Assembly (NCBI GenBank): GCA_902729315.2 | Contig: LR746280.1 | Coordinates: 1,061,001 to 1,125,000 of the forward strand | From: Spirodela intermedia | Lineage: Eukaryota > Streptophyta > Magnoliopsida > Alismatales > Araceae | Direction of reading: 5' to 3' | DNA: 64,000 bases | Part shown: positions 1 through 12,400 of the stretch, in pieces | Layout of the letters: each line of letters opens with the position of its first letter | Numbering within the stretch: the stretch's first letter is position 1 | Position numbers and translations under genes: made by a program | Notes under the pieces: model-generated | The model's database searches: none | Seen by the model: only the letters and a program-made list of their open reading frames with translations | Told to the model about the DNA's origin: nothing

Positions 1-183
1 TTGAATTTCATGCTACCTACTATCTTGTGAAGGATGAGAAAACCCACAAAATCCTCCTCAAGGGAACAACTGAAGATGAACTTTATCTTCTTCAACTGCA
101 TGGTCAACCTTCAGTGTTCTTGGGGGCCAAGACAGACCTTGCTACATGGCACAATCGATTGAGACATCCCCAATTTCAGATAT

Positions 184-1814
184 TGATAAGTTTTCATTAT
201 CATGAGTTAATGATTAGTAAATAATATAGTTTTAGCCTTAACTCATGATAAATAGACTTCTATTTATGTTAAAGTGTGAAAAGTGATTTTCAGTTGATTA
301 ATGTGAATTTTTAGGTAATTATGTGATTTTACATGAATTTATATGATTTTTATAATCTTGCTTTTGAGATAAATAAGGAAAAAGAAATAAAAAATAAAAA
401 TAAGACAAAATGAGGGGGACCTGCTGGCCAGCTGGGCCCGCAAACGGGTCAGAAGCTCAGTCGGGAGCAGCCGCGAGCAAGAGCTCGAGCGGCTTGAACC
501 GATGGAGGCACGTGTGTGCCACTCCCCTTCCATGTCACCGGTGGCCAGCTAGCTGTGAGGCAAGGAGTGGTCATGCATGCGTGCTTGATCGGGAATGTAA
601 CGTTACTATATATTCGCCCAAAAAATCGGTGCACAACTGATGTGGGACTAAACTTGCGTCACACCTTCCTCAAAAGGGGCGGACAACCGACGCGGGTTTG
701 AGTACTTCTAGAGTAAAAAGTCATATATTTTTATCTGATTATTGCGACTTTCCTGCAGATTGCTAGTGAAAGATTAAGCAACGAGAATCGCTGGATCACC
801 GGCGAAAATCTCGTCAACGCGATTTGTGGAGCATTGCTACTAAAATTGCTGAACAATTTGTGATAAAAGGATCACGAATCTATCGAGTAAATCATCTCCG
901 ATTGATCGACGAACAAGCCGTCGTCAGGAAGAGGACGATCAACCAGGAGACGAGTCGCCACCTCCTGTGAGCGTACTAGATGCGATGAAGAGCCTCCTCT
1001 TACTGCGCGGACCTGAGGATGAAGCTCCTTGACACGCGCCCCACCTCCATCTAGCTCCTCTCTATCGGGTGACAGCTGCCAGAGAGCTGCAAAGTTGCCA
1101 TTTTTCCGCTCCGCTGGGTGACAGCCGCCAGAGACGATTCGACGACCCATTTCATTAATCTCTAGACTTCACGATAAGATCTAAAGATTGCCCATGTCAT
1201 CCTTGTCCAAGGAGAGCCTTCGAGGCCGTGGACACTGCACGACGATCCTCTCAAACACTCAGAATTTCAATGTATTGCCAACGCATCGCCGCCGCGACGC
1301 CGGAACTCTGTTTTCCTACCTTCAACTTAATTTCCGTTTCATTTAGTGATAATTTGTTGATTTTAAATTTACCAACATATACTTCATTTCATTACAATTC
1401 TTCTGTCTTTTACAGATCTTAATTTGATCAATTAAATCATCTGTAATCGCTTACGTAAGAATCGTCGGGTGGAACTCTATTTCCGCTCGATTCGCATTCA
1501 TCGGGCACTAACGTCATCCTGACGCCCGCACCGTTATTTTCTTTTTTCGTGAATTTTAAATATATTTCCTTTTCATTTCTTAGTATAAAATTCATATAAA
1601 ATAGTATTCTCTGAGGAAAATTTTGAATAATTACCAGATATTATATTACATCCTTGTGATCGATTTGAAAAATTACCGCTATTTTTGAAAGTTTTATTGA
1701 ATTATAATTGATATATTTGTTCAGAAATACTTCTAAATATCTGAAAATTTGTATTTTCTAATTTTATAAATTTAATATTTGTGTGATTTAATAGACAACG
1801 ACTAAGTCACGTCA
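184..1814 (+). repeat. Solo LTR of an Athila-like Ty3/gypsy element, nested in copia pol
   Basis: A 1631-bp insertion begins TGATAAG and ends ACGTCA, the TG...CA ends of an LTR. It is flanked by the 5-bp direct repeat GATAT at 179-183 and 1815-1819. Removing it restores the copia reading frame through PQFQILNKII...CHAC, which proves that it is an insertion. It resembles the LTRs at 6041-7536 and 45591-47320, and the minus-strand one at 22024-23299. The copy at 6041 is followed by an Athila-type primer site, which identifies the family. No internal region remains, so this is a recombined solo LTR. It is the least A+T-decayed of the four. Confidence 0.93.
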
Positions 1815-4536
1815 GATATTAAATAAGATCATTACTCAACATGGGCTGCCCTTATTTTGCATACCCAAAAGTAATTTCGAATTTTGTCATGCTTGTAATG
1901 TTTCGAAATCACATAAACTTCCTTTTTAGAACTCTTCTCATATTTCTATTACACCACTTGAATCAATACATTCCAATCTATGGGGTCCTTCACCCATTAC
2001 TTCTCTTTTTCATTTCTCTTATTATGTAATTTTTATTGATGATTATAGCAAATTCATGTGGCTTTATCATCTCAAAAATAAAAGTGATGTGTTTCAAATC
2101 TTTATCAAATTTCAAGCAAAGGTACAACGACTTTTTTCTAGTAAAATCCTTCCGTTTCAATCAGATTGGGTGGTGAGTTTCAGGTGGACCAAGCATTTTT
2201 AGGATTGAGGCATTCATCATCGTATCTCTTGTCCTCATACACCCCAACAAAATGGGACTGCCGAATGCAAACATAGACACCTTATAGAGACAGCCTTATC
2301 TCTTCTCAAACAAGCCTCTATGTCCCAAGAATATTGAGATGAAGTTGTGTGTACAGCTACCTATCTTATTAATCAAATGCCTACCCCCATTCTAAAATTT
2401 AAGAGTCCTTTTGAAGTTCTTTACAAAGTTATACCTGACTATCAAACACTCAAAACCTTCAGATGCCTCTATTATCTGTACACTAGATCTTATGCATAAC
2501 ATAAATTAGAAGATAGCTCCGAATCTCATTTATTTTTAGGATATATAGCTCACTTCACCACAATTATAGATGTAAGTCTCTTGCTTCCAGAAAATTTTAT
2601 ACATCTCATCATGTACTATTCTATGAGTCCATATTCCCTCACTTCACACCACATCTAGTCAAATCCAACTCCTCCATTGCAGATAGGGGAATCCTAGGTT
2701 TCCATCCTAATTATGTATCAATTCCTATCCTTCCCTCCTCACCCCCCACTTCTACCCCTTCTTCAACTTTCTCCCCTTCACACCAAATAACAATCATAAC
2801 CACTTCCTTGTCCTCCACTGAAATTACTCTCATTTCCAATTCTCTTGCTCACTTGTTAACTAACTCAACCTCTCACCCACCTGATAGTGACAATTCAGAT
2901 CCAACATCTTCTTCCTCAACTCCATCAGCCAAATTTAGGCATATCAGTCATCTCTATAGGGATACCACAGCAGTCCCTCTAACTTCCTCTTATTTAACAA
3001 CCTTGTCAACTAAATATTCGTTACCCCAATGCTACCATCTTACTCTCTCTCATAAGGAACCCAAAAATTTCTCCACTACCTCCAAACATCCCTTATGGAG
3101 ACAAGCTATGCAATCAGAGTTTGAGGCTCTCCAAAAAAATCAAACTTGGACCTTAATCCCATGGCCTCCTAACACACATATAATTGGGTGTTAATGGGTC
3201 TACTAGTTAAAACTTAAATCTGATGAGTCCATAGACTAGTATAAAGCCTAATTAGTGGCAAAAGATTTTTTTCAACAAGAAGGGTTCGATTATTTCAATA
3301 CTTTCTCACCTATCATCAAAATTACAACTATAAGGCTCCTTCTATCCACAGTTATTAGTCAACAATGGCACATCCATTAATTGGATGTGTCCAACACCTT
3401 CCTTCATGGAGATCTCACTAAGAGTATCATCATGGAGCAACTAGAGGGATACAAGAACTCCAATTTCCCTAATCACATTTGCAAACTTCATAAATTTATC
3501 TATAGATTAAAACAATCCCTTAGAGCATGGTTTTCCAAATTATCCTCTTATCTCTCTCAGTTTTATCAGATCCAAAATAGATACCTCCTTATTTTTTTTC
3601 ATAAATGAACCATTGTTTATTCTAATTTATGTTGATGATCTACTAATCATTGAATCAAATTTTCATTTTATTAATTTTCTTATTTCATCACTGAATATAA
3701 AATTTACCATTAAGGATCTAATGCATGCTCACTTTTTCCTTGGAATAGAATTACTTCATGTTTTCACAGGTTATCTTCTCTCGTAATCTAAATATCTAGC
3801 TACAATCCTTCAATGGGCACACCTGGATCAGTGCAAGTCAATGTCAACTCCATGGTCAACCTTCATAACTGACTTTCCCAACAACACTTTACTTCCTGAT
3901 CCTAAGACTTATAGAAGCATCCTCAGTGGTCTACACTACCTCACAATAACACGTCCAGACATATCCTATTATGTGAATTGGGCATATCAAAAAATGCACA
4001 ACCCCTCTCATGAAGATTGGCAAACCCTCAAGCATCTTCTTCACTATCTAAAGGGCTCAATTACTTTGAACCTTCATCTCTCTCATAACTCTCTTCTTCA
4101 GCTCACAGCCTACAGTGACGCAGATTGGGCCTCTTCTAAGAATGATCGCCGATCCACTAGTGGTTATCTTGTTTATCTTGGAAGAAACTTGATCTCCTGG
4201 TCGTCGAAGAAACATTTTATCGTCTCAAGATCAAGTACAGAGGCTGAGTATAAAGTTCCAGCAAACACGGCTGCTGAGTTTATCTGGCTAAATTCCCTTC
4301 TTAATGAAATTCAGATCAATCCACAAGGCACTCCAATTCTCTACTGCGACAATCTAGGAGCTACATATCTATCTGTTAATCCCGTCTTCCACGCTAGAAC
4401 AAAACACATTGAGATCAATTTTCACTTCATTTGTGAAAGGGTCACCGCCAAACAATTGCAAATCAGATTTCTTCCCAGCACTCATCAGCTCGTTGACATC
4501 CTAACAAAGCCTCTCCTCAAAAGTCGTTTTCAATGA
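1815..4536 (+). pseudogene. Copia pol remnant (integrase, reverse transcriptase, RNase H)
   Basis: This is the pol reading frame after the nested LTR; the upstream piece is 3-183. Integrase shows FIDDYSKFMWLYHLK near 2025-2075, then a WGGEF-like region mutated to WVVSF near 2170 and PQQNGTAE near 2245. Reverse transcriptase shows the FEALQKNQTWTLIP entry motif near 3120, a QWHIHxLDVSNTFLHGDL-like block near 3363-3420 and YVDD near 3628. RNase H is a long open stretch (3841-4536) with YSDADWASSKNDRRSTSGY, SSTEAEY and a C-terminal DILTKPL. Several stops (for example near 2337, 3193 and 3785) and frameshifts break the frame. The RNase H part is the best preserved. Confidence 0.92.
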
Positions 4537-4583
4537 CTAAGAAACAAGCTAAATCTCGTTCCGAGCGTTAGCTTGCGGGGAAC

Positions 4584-4865
4584 TGTTAATGCATAAGGTT
4601 TTCAACAACAACGCATGCCTCATAGACACCATAATCATTGCCCCAGCCAATCCAACGGCTAAAACTACGGTGGAGACGACGTCACGGGACCCCATCCAAC
4701 AGATCTATTTTGATCCTATATAATTCGCTTGTATTCATCGATTTTATAAGAAAGAGGAAGATTTGCTTTCTCTTGTTTCTCTCTTCCTCTCTCTCTCTCT
4801 CTTCCTCTGTTCTTCCCGCTCTTCCAGTTCCTTCCTAAACAGGAACGCTCCATCTCTTTCAAGCA
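4584..4865 (+). repeat. 3' LTR of the copia element
   Basis: The LTR starts with TGTTAATGCATAAGG directly after the purine-rich GCTTGCGGGGAAC and ends in CA at 4864-4865. It contains a TATA-like box (CTATATAATT, about 4716-4725) followed by CT-rich transcribed sequence near 4760-4830. At 282 bp it is a normal copia LTR length. The right end abuts exon 2 of the receptor-kinase fragment, on the opposite strand. Confidence 0.85.
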
Positions 4866-5076
4866 CTTCTGTGTAATTAGAGTCGCCGCCGAGGCCGCAA
4901 TCGATGCTGTTGAACCCTGCATTGGGGAAACCATAACCTTCCGTCATTCCCGTTCCACCTGGAGAGGCAGTGGCAGGGAGAAAGAGTATGCGCGTACCAA
5001 TCTGGGTCGGGCTCTGTGCGGAGGCCGCCATCGCCAGGACGCCCAGCAGCAGAACGCGCCACCCTGTTGCCGCCAT
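4866..5076 (-). pseudogene. Malectin-like LRR receptor kinase fragment: exon 1 and start of exon 2
   Basis: Exon 1 (4998-5076, 79 bp) encodes a signal peptide starting MAATGWRVLLLGVLAMAASAQ and has a GTACGC donor. After an 81-bp intron, exon 2 starts at 4916 with FNSIDCGLGGDSNYTEVL, the first strand of the malectin-like domain. It is cut at 4866 by the copia LTR. Exon 1 has exactly the length and phase of exon 1 in gene A (14152-14230), and the intron is also similar, so gene A is its closest relative here. The rest of exon 2 and the downstream exons should lie to the left, beyond the copia element and outside the window. Confidence 0.88.
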
Positions 5077-5378
5077 CGTCAGCGTTCTCTCCAACCCCCA
5101 TTCTGTGGGCTCTGCCGGAGCTGGCACAAATCGTAGATTTCCCCTTCCCTCTGCCAAGTGGACGACGGCAGTCGCCCAACTCTATACTTTCAGCGCAGCC
5201 GTTCACAGCTTTATACTTCCCTCTGACAAATGTATTATTGTGTACGTCACATTCAATCTGGGCAAATGCATTTAAGTCGTCTGTTCCTAGCGCCCGAGAG
5301 GCAGCTCTAGTGAAAAGGACTACACCCCTCACAAGAAAGCTGCTCAACGGAATTACACAAGGCCGTTGAGCATATGGC
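5077..5378. other. 5' flank of the receptor-kinase fragment
   Basis: About 300 bp of former promoter/leader sequence of the fragment at 4866-5076. On the minus strand there is a TATA-like GTATAAAG near 5207-5215. No gene is seen. The segment is truncated at 5378 by a copia LTR. Confidence 0.45.
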
Positions 5379-6040
5379 TGTTGGTACATAACAAAATTAA
5401 CTAACAACCCTAAAAGAACTCTATATAAACACTCATCTTACATCACTGTAACATTTTTAAGCTTTCTACATCAATAATAGAATCATATCTTTTACTCTTG
5501 TTCTCTTCTATTCTTATTTTCTTCTTCTTCTTGCACGTCTTGTTTCTTCACATGGTATTGGAGCAACAAAGTGCTCATTAATCTATGCTTTCGGAATACA
5601 TGACAGCTGAAACAAGAATGGCTTCCTCCTCTTCTTCTATGCGAAATGCAACATCATCAGTAATGCCGCCCATTGCAAAGCCATCTGCTGTAATGCCTCT
5701 ATTATCAGTAAATTTCTCAAATGAGAATTATCTTTTATGGAAAATAAAATTTGTCACCCTTCTCAAAAGCCAAGGGCATCTTCATATCATTGATGGCTCA
5801 ACTAAGCCACCATCTCCTACCATCAAGAATGGAAATATAGATCTTGAGAGTAATCCAGACTTCATTAAATGAGAATGCCATGATCAGTCTATTTTCCTTG
5901 ATCCTATCTTCCATCAAAGAAATCATTTATTTAATTAATATCAGATATCATACATCAAAAGATACTTGGGATGTATGAGCTAATAAGTTCACATCTAAAA
6001 CAAGATCCCACATCCTTCAATTACATATATAGTTATATGA
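5379..6040 (+). mobile_element. Second Ty1/copia element: 5' LTR, primer site and gag start
   Basis: A short LTR (about 5379-5552, TGTTGGTAC...) has a TATA box (CTCTATATAAAC near 5419-5430). It is followed directly by a tRNA-Met type primer site, TGGTATTGGAGC at 5553-5564. Gag starts near 5585 and contains NENYLLWKIKFVTLLKSQ, the N-terminal copia gag signature, then HIIDGSTKPPSPTI. It degenerates after 5872 (stop) into recognisable TSKDTWDVW-like and RSHILQLHIQL-like pieces. At 6041 it is interrupted by an Athila-like element, and no further copia sequence from it is found on the far side. This LTR differs from the one at 4584. Confidence 0.85.
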
Positions 6041-7536
6041 TGATAAAATTTTATTATCGTGAGTTAATAATTAATTAGTAATATATTATATATATTAACT
6101 CATAAGAAATACATTTATATTTATGTTAAATTATGAAAAATAATTTTTAGCTAGTTAATGTGAACTTTTAGTTAATTATGTAATTTTTATAATCATATAT
6201 TTTGAATTAAATAAAGATAAATAAATAAAATAAAAATATAGAAAAAGATGAAGACTCGTCAACTAGTCAGGCACGCAAATGGGTCAAAAGCATAGTCAAG
6301 CGAAATTGCAAGAAGGACCTCAAATAGTACTAGGAGGGCATGTGTGTGTCACTTTCCTTCTATATCGCTAGTGGTCAAACATTTGAAAATAGTCAATCTG
6401 GTATTAAATCTAGGCCACTGTTTGTCATCACCTATTTTTAATATTTATATATTATAATACCCCTAAATGATAAAAAGTAGATACCATTATGATGTCACTA
6501 GAAAATGGTATTCACATACTTATGTCATTCTCTCTCATATAGGTGAGGAAATGGGAAGTATATTTACATATTTTTATCTAATTAAATCATAATTTTTATG
6601 TAGAGTGCAAGTCAATGATTAAATCACTAAAATCACTCAATCATTAGTGAAAATACTGTCAACGTGATTCGTGAAGTATCGTTACTAACTGTCGAATAAT
6701 TATATATAAAAAGCTCACAAATGTATTAAGTAAATTATCTCTAATTGATAAATAAACAAGCCGTTGTTGGGAAGAGGACGATCCACTAGGAGATTAGTCG
6801 TCACCTCTTGAAAGCATAACAAATATGATGAAGAGCCTCTTCTTACTACGTAGACTCAAGAATGTGATAGTTAGCAAAGACTATTTGTCAACCTAACTCA
6901 CTGATTTCTTGACTTCATAACAAGATCTAAAAATTATTTAAGTTGTCTGTGTAAAGAGAGCCTTTGAGGCCTTGACATCTCACAATAATCTTCCAAACAT
7001 ACAAATTTTTGACGATTGTTGCTGTGAAGTTGTGATTGTCTTTCATATTTTAAATTTAATTTTACTTAATTTAGTGATAATTTATGTGATTTCAAATTTT
7101 AAATTTTTTCTTCATTTAATTATTATTTTTTTGGCTTTTATAGATCTTAATTTGATCAATTAAATTATTTGTAATCATTATGTAAGAATCGTGGGTGAAA
7201 ATCTATTTCTATATTAATCGTGTTCATTGGGGTGCTGATGTCATCTTGACGTATGCACCCAAATATTTTTTTCGTAAATTTTTAAATATATTTAATATTC
7301 ATCATTTAATATAAAACTCATACAAAATCATATTCTTTGAGAAAAATTTAAAATATTACTATATATTATCTTACATCTCTTTGATTGATTTCAAAATTTT
7401 CTACTATTTTTATTTTTTTATTGAATTATAATTGATTATTTATTCTACAATATTTCTAAAAATCAAAAAATTACTATTTTCTAATTTAATAAATTTAAAT
7501 TTACATGATTTATTATACAATGATTATGTCACGTCA
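6041..7536 (+). repeat. 5' LTR of the Athila-like element
   Basis: It begins TGATAAAATTTTATTATCGTG and ends TCACGTCA, matching both ends of the solo LTR at 184-1814. It is more A+T-rich, consistent with long methylation-driven C-to-T decay. Shared inner blocks include the ...GAAGAGGACGATC... and ...GAGAGCCT(T)TGAGGCC... stretches found in the copies at 184 and 45591. Confidence 0.85.
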
Positions 7537-7540
7537 AATT

Positions 7541-7559
7541 TTGACACTATTGTCAAAGA
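7541..7559 (+). other. Decayed tRNA-Asp primer-binding site of the Athila-like element
   Basis: The site reads TTGACACTATTGTCAAAGA, four bases after the LTR end. The usual Athila/Tat site complementary to tRNA-Asp is TTGGCGCCGTTGCCGGGGA. There are eight differences, and all are G-to-A or C-to-T. The position immediately inside the LTR supports the call. Confidence 0.78.
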
Positions 7560-7785
7560 TGTATTACATAATATTTGGTAGTTTTTTATTTTTCTCTTAG
7601 AGTATAAAAAAATAATTTAATTCTTTTTTTGTAAAAAAAAAGAAAAAAAGAACAAAGAGTAGCAAGGCAAGGATTAGATTAGCCTAAAGGAAGGTAACAT
7701 TTATTAAAAACATTCTTTGAATTTATATCTTTTTATGTATGGTGTATGATGTTTACATCTAGGGTTAGAGAATCCTTCCACTATT

Positions 7786-8815
7786 TTGTCGAAAACTAAA
7801 AATTCGAAAGAAAGATCAATTTTGATAGATCTTGAGGGTAATACAAGTCAAACTGAGAATAATTCCATAGTCATGAAAAATTATTATATCCTTGATTCAT
7901 ATCAACAACCATCTAATATTAGAGTCCCATTAGCACCCACAATTAAATTCAAAATAAATTCAGAAAATTTTCAAATGCTCCCTAATTTCATGAATTACCT
8001 TTAGAGAAATCTCATTGGTATTTAAAAAAAATCATATAAACTGTGATTTAGTTAATCTCTCTCAAGTTATATTAAAAATTATTAAGATAAAATTATTTCT
8101 ATATACACTTAGAAATAAGGGTAGTTATTGATATCTATATTAGATAAAGAATTAACTAATTGTAAAGACATAATAGATATTTCTTCAAAAAAAATATCTC
8201 TTAGGAAAAACTCAAAACATGAGAAAATATATATGAAGTTTTGCTCAAAGGCCAAGAGAAACTTTACATGAGGAATGAAAAAATTCAAAGATTTATTAAG
8301 AAAGTGACTTCATCATGCTATACTCAAGTGGCAGCTTAATATATTTTTTTCTGATGAATTATTAAAATAATATAAAAATATGATTGATTCTATATGTAGA
8401 TGAACTTTTATGGAGAAAATCCATGATGAAATTTATAGTATTTATTAGAATGTAAGTGAAAATTTTAAAGATTAAGCTTCTTTTGAGTTATATGACAAGT
8501 ATAAGAAGAGAAGAATTTATGAATTGTATTATCAAAGATTATTCTAATTTAAGAAAAGAGGTAAATCATATTAATCAAAGATTAGAAAAACTTTATTTAC
8601 TTGTTGATAATATCAGAAAGACTCCTAAACCTTAATTTAATTTAAAAAATAGCTGTCCTATGTGTGTTGAAAATAATCAATCTGAATTTTAATGTCCCAT
8701 GTTAGATCAATCATTTAAACTTAGGCAAGAGGAAATATAAGTAGCCCACAGTTTTAATAAAAATAGATAATCTTTTTCTAATTTTTATAATCATAATTGG
8801 AGGAATAATTCTTGA
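7786..8815 (+). pseudogene. Athila-like gag remnant
   Basis: An open stretch (7786-8004) ends in KINSENFQMLPNF. Over several frames there follows QRPRETLHEE..., FKDLLRK.HHAILKWQL and NMIDS...FMEKIHDEIY. These are the Retrotrans_gag block of Athila/Tat elements (typically ESLYEAWERFKDLLRRCPHHG). Further on come INQRLEKLYLLVDNIRK and a zinc-knuckle-like CPMCVENNQSEFxCP near 8650-8695, then FSNFYNHNWRNN near 8775-8812, which recalls the Athila NPGWRNH motif. There are many stops and frameshifts. Confidence 0.72.
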
Positions 8816-9482
8816 CAACGTGTCTGACCTTCCCCCACCGTCCTCAAATTGGCCCCCACAAGCGTGGACCCTAAATTTTGACTTGCTCGTTACGCCACTT
8901 CAAGCCACTAGTCCTAGGAACAATGGTGTGAAAGCCCAGAAGATGGTGGCAGGTCAGTGACCAAAGGCCAGGAAGAAAATTTGGTGTCTGCGTCTAAAGG
9001 CAGTGCACCTCTACCAGTCTTCTGGCTTGAGGAATTTCTTGTCCAGGCCTCGATCATTGCTAATAACCATGTCACATAACAAGTTACCTGTTTTATCTTA
9101 ATATGGATCTGATTCATCTAATGCGTAATTCCTCCTGAAGCGAATAAATTTTCAGATTTTATCTGCTAGATTTTTGGTATTAAAGATGTTCCAAAGGATG
9201 TCAACATCGTAGGCAAAAACTTTCTTATGTGAAACGTTGTGCCTAATTTTCATAGAAGTATGCTTACATCTTGTGTGAATCCTTCCAATCTCAGTTCTTC
9301 TTATCGTGTAAAAAATTTCTCTTATTAACAGACCATAATGGATGCATGGTCAGAAATGTAGAAAATAACATACGACGAAGGCTATCTGAAACAAACATCA
9401 TGCTGGATTTATTCAATCTTAGAAGCATGCAAGATTGGATACATGGAATAAGTTTTCTTAGTTTTTACATGCCTCAAAGACC
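8816..9482. other. 3' flank of receptor gene A; no gene recognised
   Basis: Non-coding sequence between the truncated Athila-like element and the stop codon of gene A. It should include the 3' UTR of gene A on the minus strand. The first 300 bp or so (8816-9110) are richer in G+C than the element to the left and may be part of another repeat. I recognise no domain in it. Confidence 0.35.
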
Positions 9483-12400
9483 CTATCGTGCGGATGGGCT
9501 AATCCTTGCCATTGAATGGGGAGGAATGATAGCCAATGTATCTGTGGCAATATCAATTGGGAAGTCCCCGGATGATTTAACTGTCAGACAGTCCTTCAAT
9601 TGCACAACCACAGTGCTCATAGTTGGTCTCTCGCTAGAGTTTGGTGATGTGCAGGACAGTGCAATCTCTATTACCTTCCATATAGAATTAACATCATAGT
9701 CGCCCTGCATTCTTTGGTCTGTAATATCAGCTATATCTCCTCTTTCCAATCTGGACTGCACGTGCTGGGTTATGTGAGTTCTCTTGGAATCATTAACAAT
9801 TGGTGGTTTTCCCGTTACAAGTTCTAGTAGTACGATCCCAAAGCTGTAAACATCACTCTTCTCAGTCAACCTAGTTGTTTTGTAGTACCTGCACAAAAGG
9901 AATACGAAAACTTCAGGAAATTCTTGGGCTGAAGCTCTTGCTTTGCCTCTATGAACGAATGAGGGACTTTCTATGACATACTCAGGATCAAGGTATCCAG
10001 GGCTTCCTGCAACTACAGTTGATATGTGAGTAGCCTCTTCATCTGTGAAAGACCTGGACAACCCAAAATCTGCTAGTTTGACTTCAAAGTTTTCGTTTAA
10101 GAGGATATTTGAAGGTTTGACGTCTCTGTGAACAATGGGTGGCTTGCAACCATAGTGCAAATAGTCGAGTCCTGGAATTTAAAATATGATCGTCATATAT
10201 CATTACAAGAGCAAAACAAAAGAAATAATAAGAGAAAGAAAGAAAGAAAGATCAATGATGTATCAAGAATGGACCTTGTGCGGCTTCAAGTGCTATACGG
10301 AGTCGTAATCTCCAACTTAAGGTAGTTTTATTGGCTGAGTCACCTGTGTGTAATTAACTGTTATATGAGGATTTGAAAGGGAAACAGACTAATTGAAGGT
10401 TCAGTGAGAAACATGGCATTTGCCCATATGTGAAAGTGTTTTATGTAAGAGAACCTGAGAGGTGATCTGCAAGGGAACCCTGAGGCATGAACTCATAGAC
10501 CAGTGCTAGGTTATCGTTACAATACCCTAACAATGATACTAGATGTTTATGATGCACTCTCCTCAACAGTTGAGCCTGAAATTCAAAGATACCCGTTAAT
10601 TTAAGGCATAAAACGACTCACGAATAAATTATCACTGGGCCTTGCCTCAATTCTAGTAGAATAAAATTAACTTCTATTGGAATTCTAGTTTCAGTCACTA
10701 TGGCTTACCTCAGCTCTAAACTCCTTCGCTCCCTGACTTGATGATTTAGAAACTACTTTCACTGCTACCTGAGTTTCATCTTTTAAGCGGCCATGGTAGA
10801 CGGTTCCGAAACCTCCTCTTCCAATTGGTCGCTCAAAATTATTTGTAATCCTGACAACATCAGATACTGAAAATTGGCCACTTTCAGAAAGGAGTCTCTT
10901 TCCCTTCCCAACTGACTGGCGGTTACCATCCGCTGCTTGTTGCTCCATGTATAATTCTGCTGCAACAAAAAATAACGTTCAATAACAGTATGAGTGCCCC
11001 TCTAACAAGTGTTGATGCAGGAGTCGACGAAGCTGAAAAGTGAAATAAGTTATAGATACATACCTTGTGTATTTTTTTGGGTTCTGCCTACCCTTCTTTT
11101 CTGAATACATACTATGGAGACGACCAGAAGAAGTACCAGAAAGGATGCCGAAACAGTTACTGCAATGGGAATGATAATCGGTTTCTTCTTTTTCGTTGCA
11201 TTACAGAGATCCACTGTGCTGCATAGAATCGGATTGTTGTTGATCCTAAGAATTTAACATAATAGGTGTCAGAATGGTTGAAGATATCAGTCGTACCCAA
11301 ATTAAGTGTCTATTCGGGCTTTACGGAACCTTTTACACAAATTTGACCTACGATCAAGTGTGCAGTGAGGAACTATTATTTTTTCTTCTGCCTGATGCAT
11401 TCAACGCAGTCATGTTCCATGTTCTGTTGCTGACCAGGCACCGATTTTCTTTCGGTTACGTAGAAAACTCGGTAATTAATGTTCTACATGTTTTAAGGAC
11501 TATATCTCGGTAAATTAAAATAGTTTGGATGGTGCACGGTCCTGTCTAAATTAATTGTTTGAGGTGAACAATCTTGGCAAGTGCTTCTGTACCAGGAATG
11601 TCTGAATTGATTCTATTAGTCTACTTGAGACGTAGTGTCAAGGATTTTTCTCAACTGTCATTTCTGGGATCTGGTGGATAAGAAAATTTTAGATTGGAGC
11701 AGCTCATCAGGGAAATAATCAAGCTTTATGGATAATTTTTCATGTTTTATATACTTTTCCCTTTGTTTGCATAACTTTTTGTCTGAAATTACTTATACAG
11801 ATGGATATTAACCAATGATTATGGAGGCAAAACTGACCTTAATAGTAGTGATCCATCCTGTGATCTTTTGTAGAGAGTTTTCGAAATATTCCCACTCAAA
11901 TTATTACTCTCCAAGTTCCTGCAAACAGTGAATATTTAACCATCAGATACTCCCTGGATGCAGAACAAAACTGGAGAGTTCAAAGTTTCAAAGCTTACAG
12001 GATTTTGAGCGCTGATAGATTCTCTATGTAAGCAGGAATTTCACCCGTAAAGTTGTTATATGATAGATCCCTGAAAGGAATAGACGAGTGTAAAATGTAA
12101 AATTATCTTCCTTCTTCTTGGAATTATTAGCTTTGAGAGCAACCTTCTATTCTCAGTTACACCAGAGGAACAAAAACTCCTATTTAGGATGAAAAAATAA
12201 CTATAAATAGTTGATGATGAAAGATTTGTCTTCTAAAAAGAGCCATGGAATTTCTTGGATATTCATCAAAGCAGGGCGGGGAAAGCACATTCAAGAATTT
12301 TAAACGAACTTACAAGGATTCTACGTATGTGAGGTTGGCTATAGAAAGAGGAACTCGGCCGCCCAATCCGCTGTGAGACAGGTTTCTGCAAGAAAAAATA

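Larger units (their letters stand above)
1..4865 (+). mobile_element. Ty1/copia retrotransposon, 3' part (5' end lies left of the window)
   Basis: The window opens inside the pol gene of a copia element. In order I can read the GAG-pre-integrase domain (WHNRLRHP, 1-183), the rest of that zinc domain with a CHAC motif and the integrase core with FIDDYSKF (from 1815), the reverse transcriptase with YVDD at about 3628-3639, and RNase H ending near 4536. A purine-rich stretch follows and then a 282-bp 3' LTR. Stops and frameshifts are scattered through it, so it is dead. A solo LTR of another element is nested at 184-1814. To the right the element abuts exon 2 of a receptor-kinase fragment at 4866, so it probably inserted into that exon. 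The 5' LTR is outside the window and the target duplication cannot be checked. Confidence 0.93.
6041..8815 (+). mobile_element. Athila-like Ty3/gypsy retrotransposon, 5' LTR to gag, truncated
   Basis: This comprises an LTR (6041-7536), a primer site complementary to tRNA-Asp (7541-7559), an A+T-rich leader, and a heavily mutated gag up to about 8815. Beyond that, unrelated sequence begins. Pol and the 3' LTR are absent. The element sits inside the copia gag remnant at 6040. No 5-bp target duplication can be tested, because the right end is missing. Confidence 0.85.

Noticed and set aside
7786-8815. Endogenous pararetrovirus coat or movement protein
   Set aside because: The primer site, the LTR and the FKDLLRK...HHAILKWQL gag block fit an Athila-type retrotransposon better.
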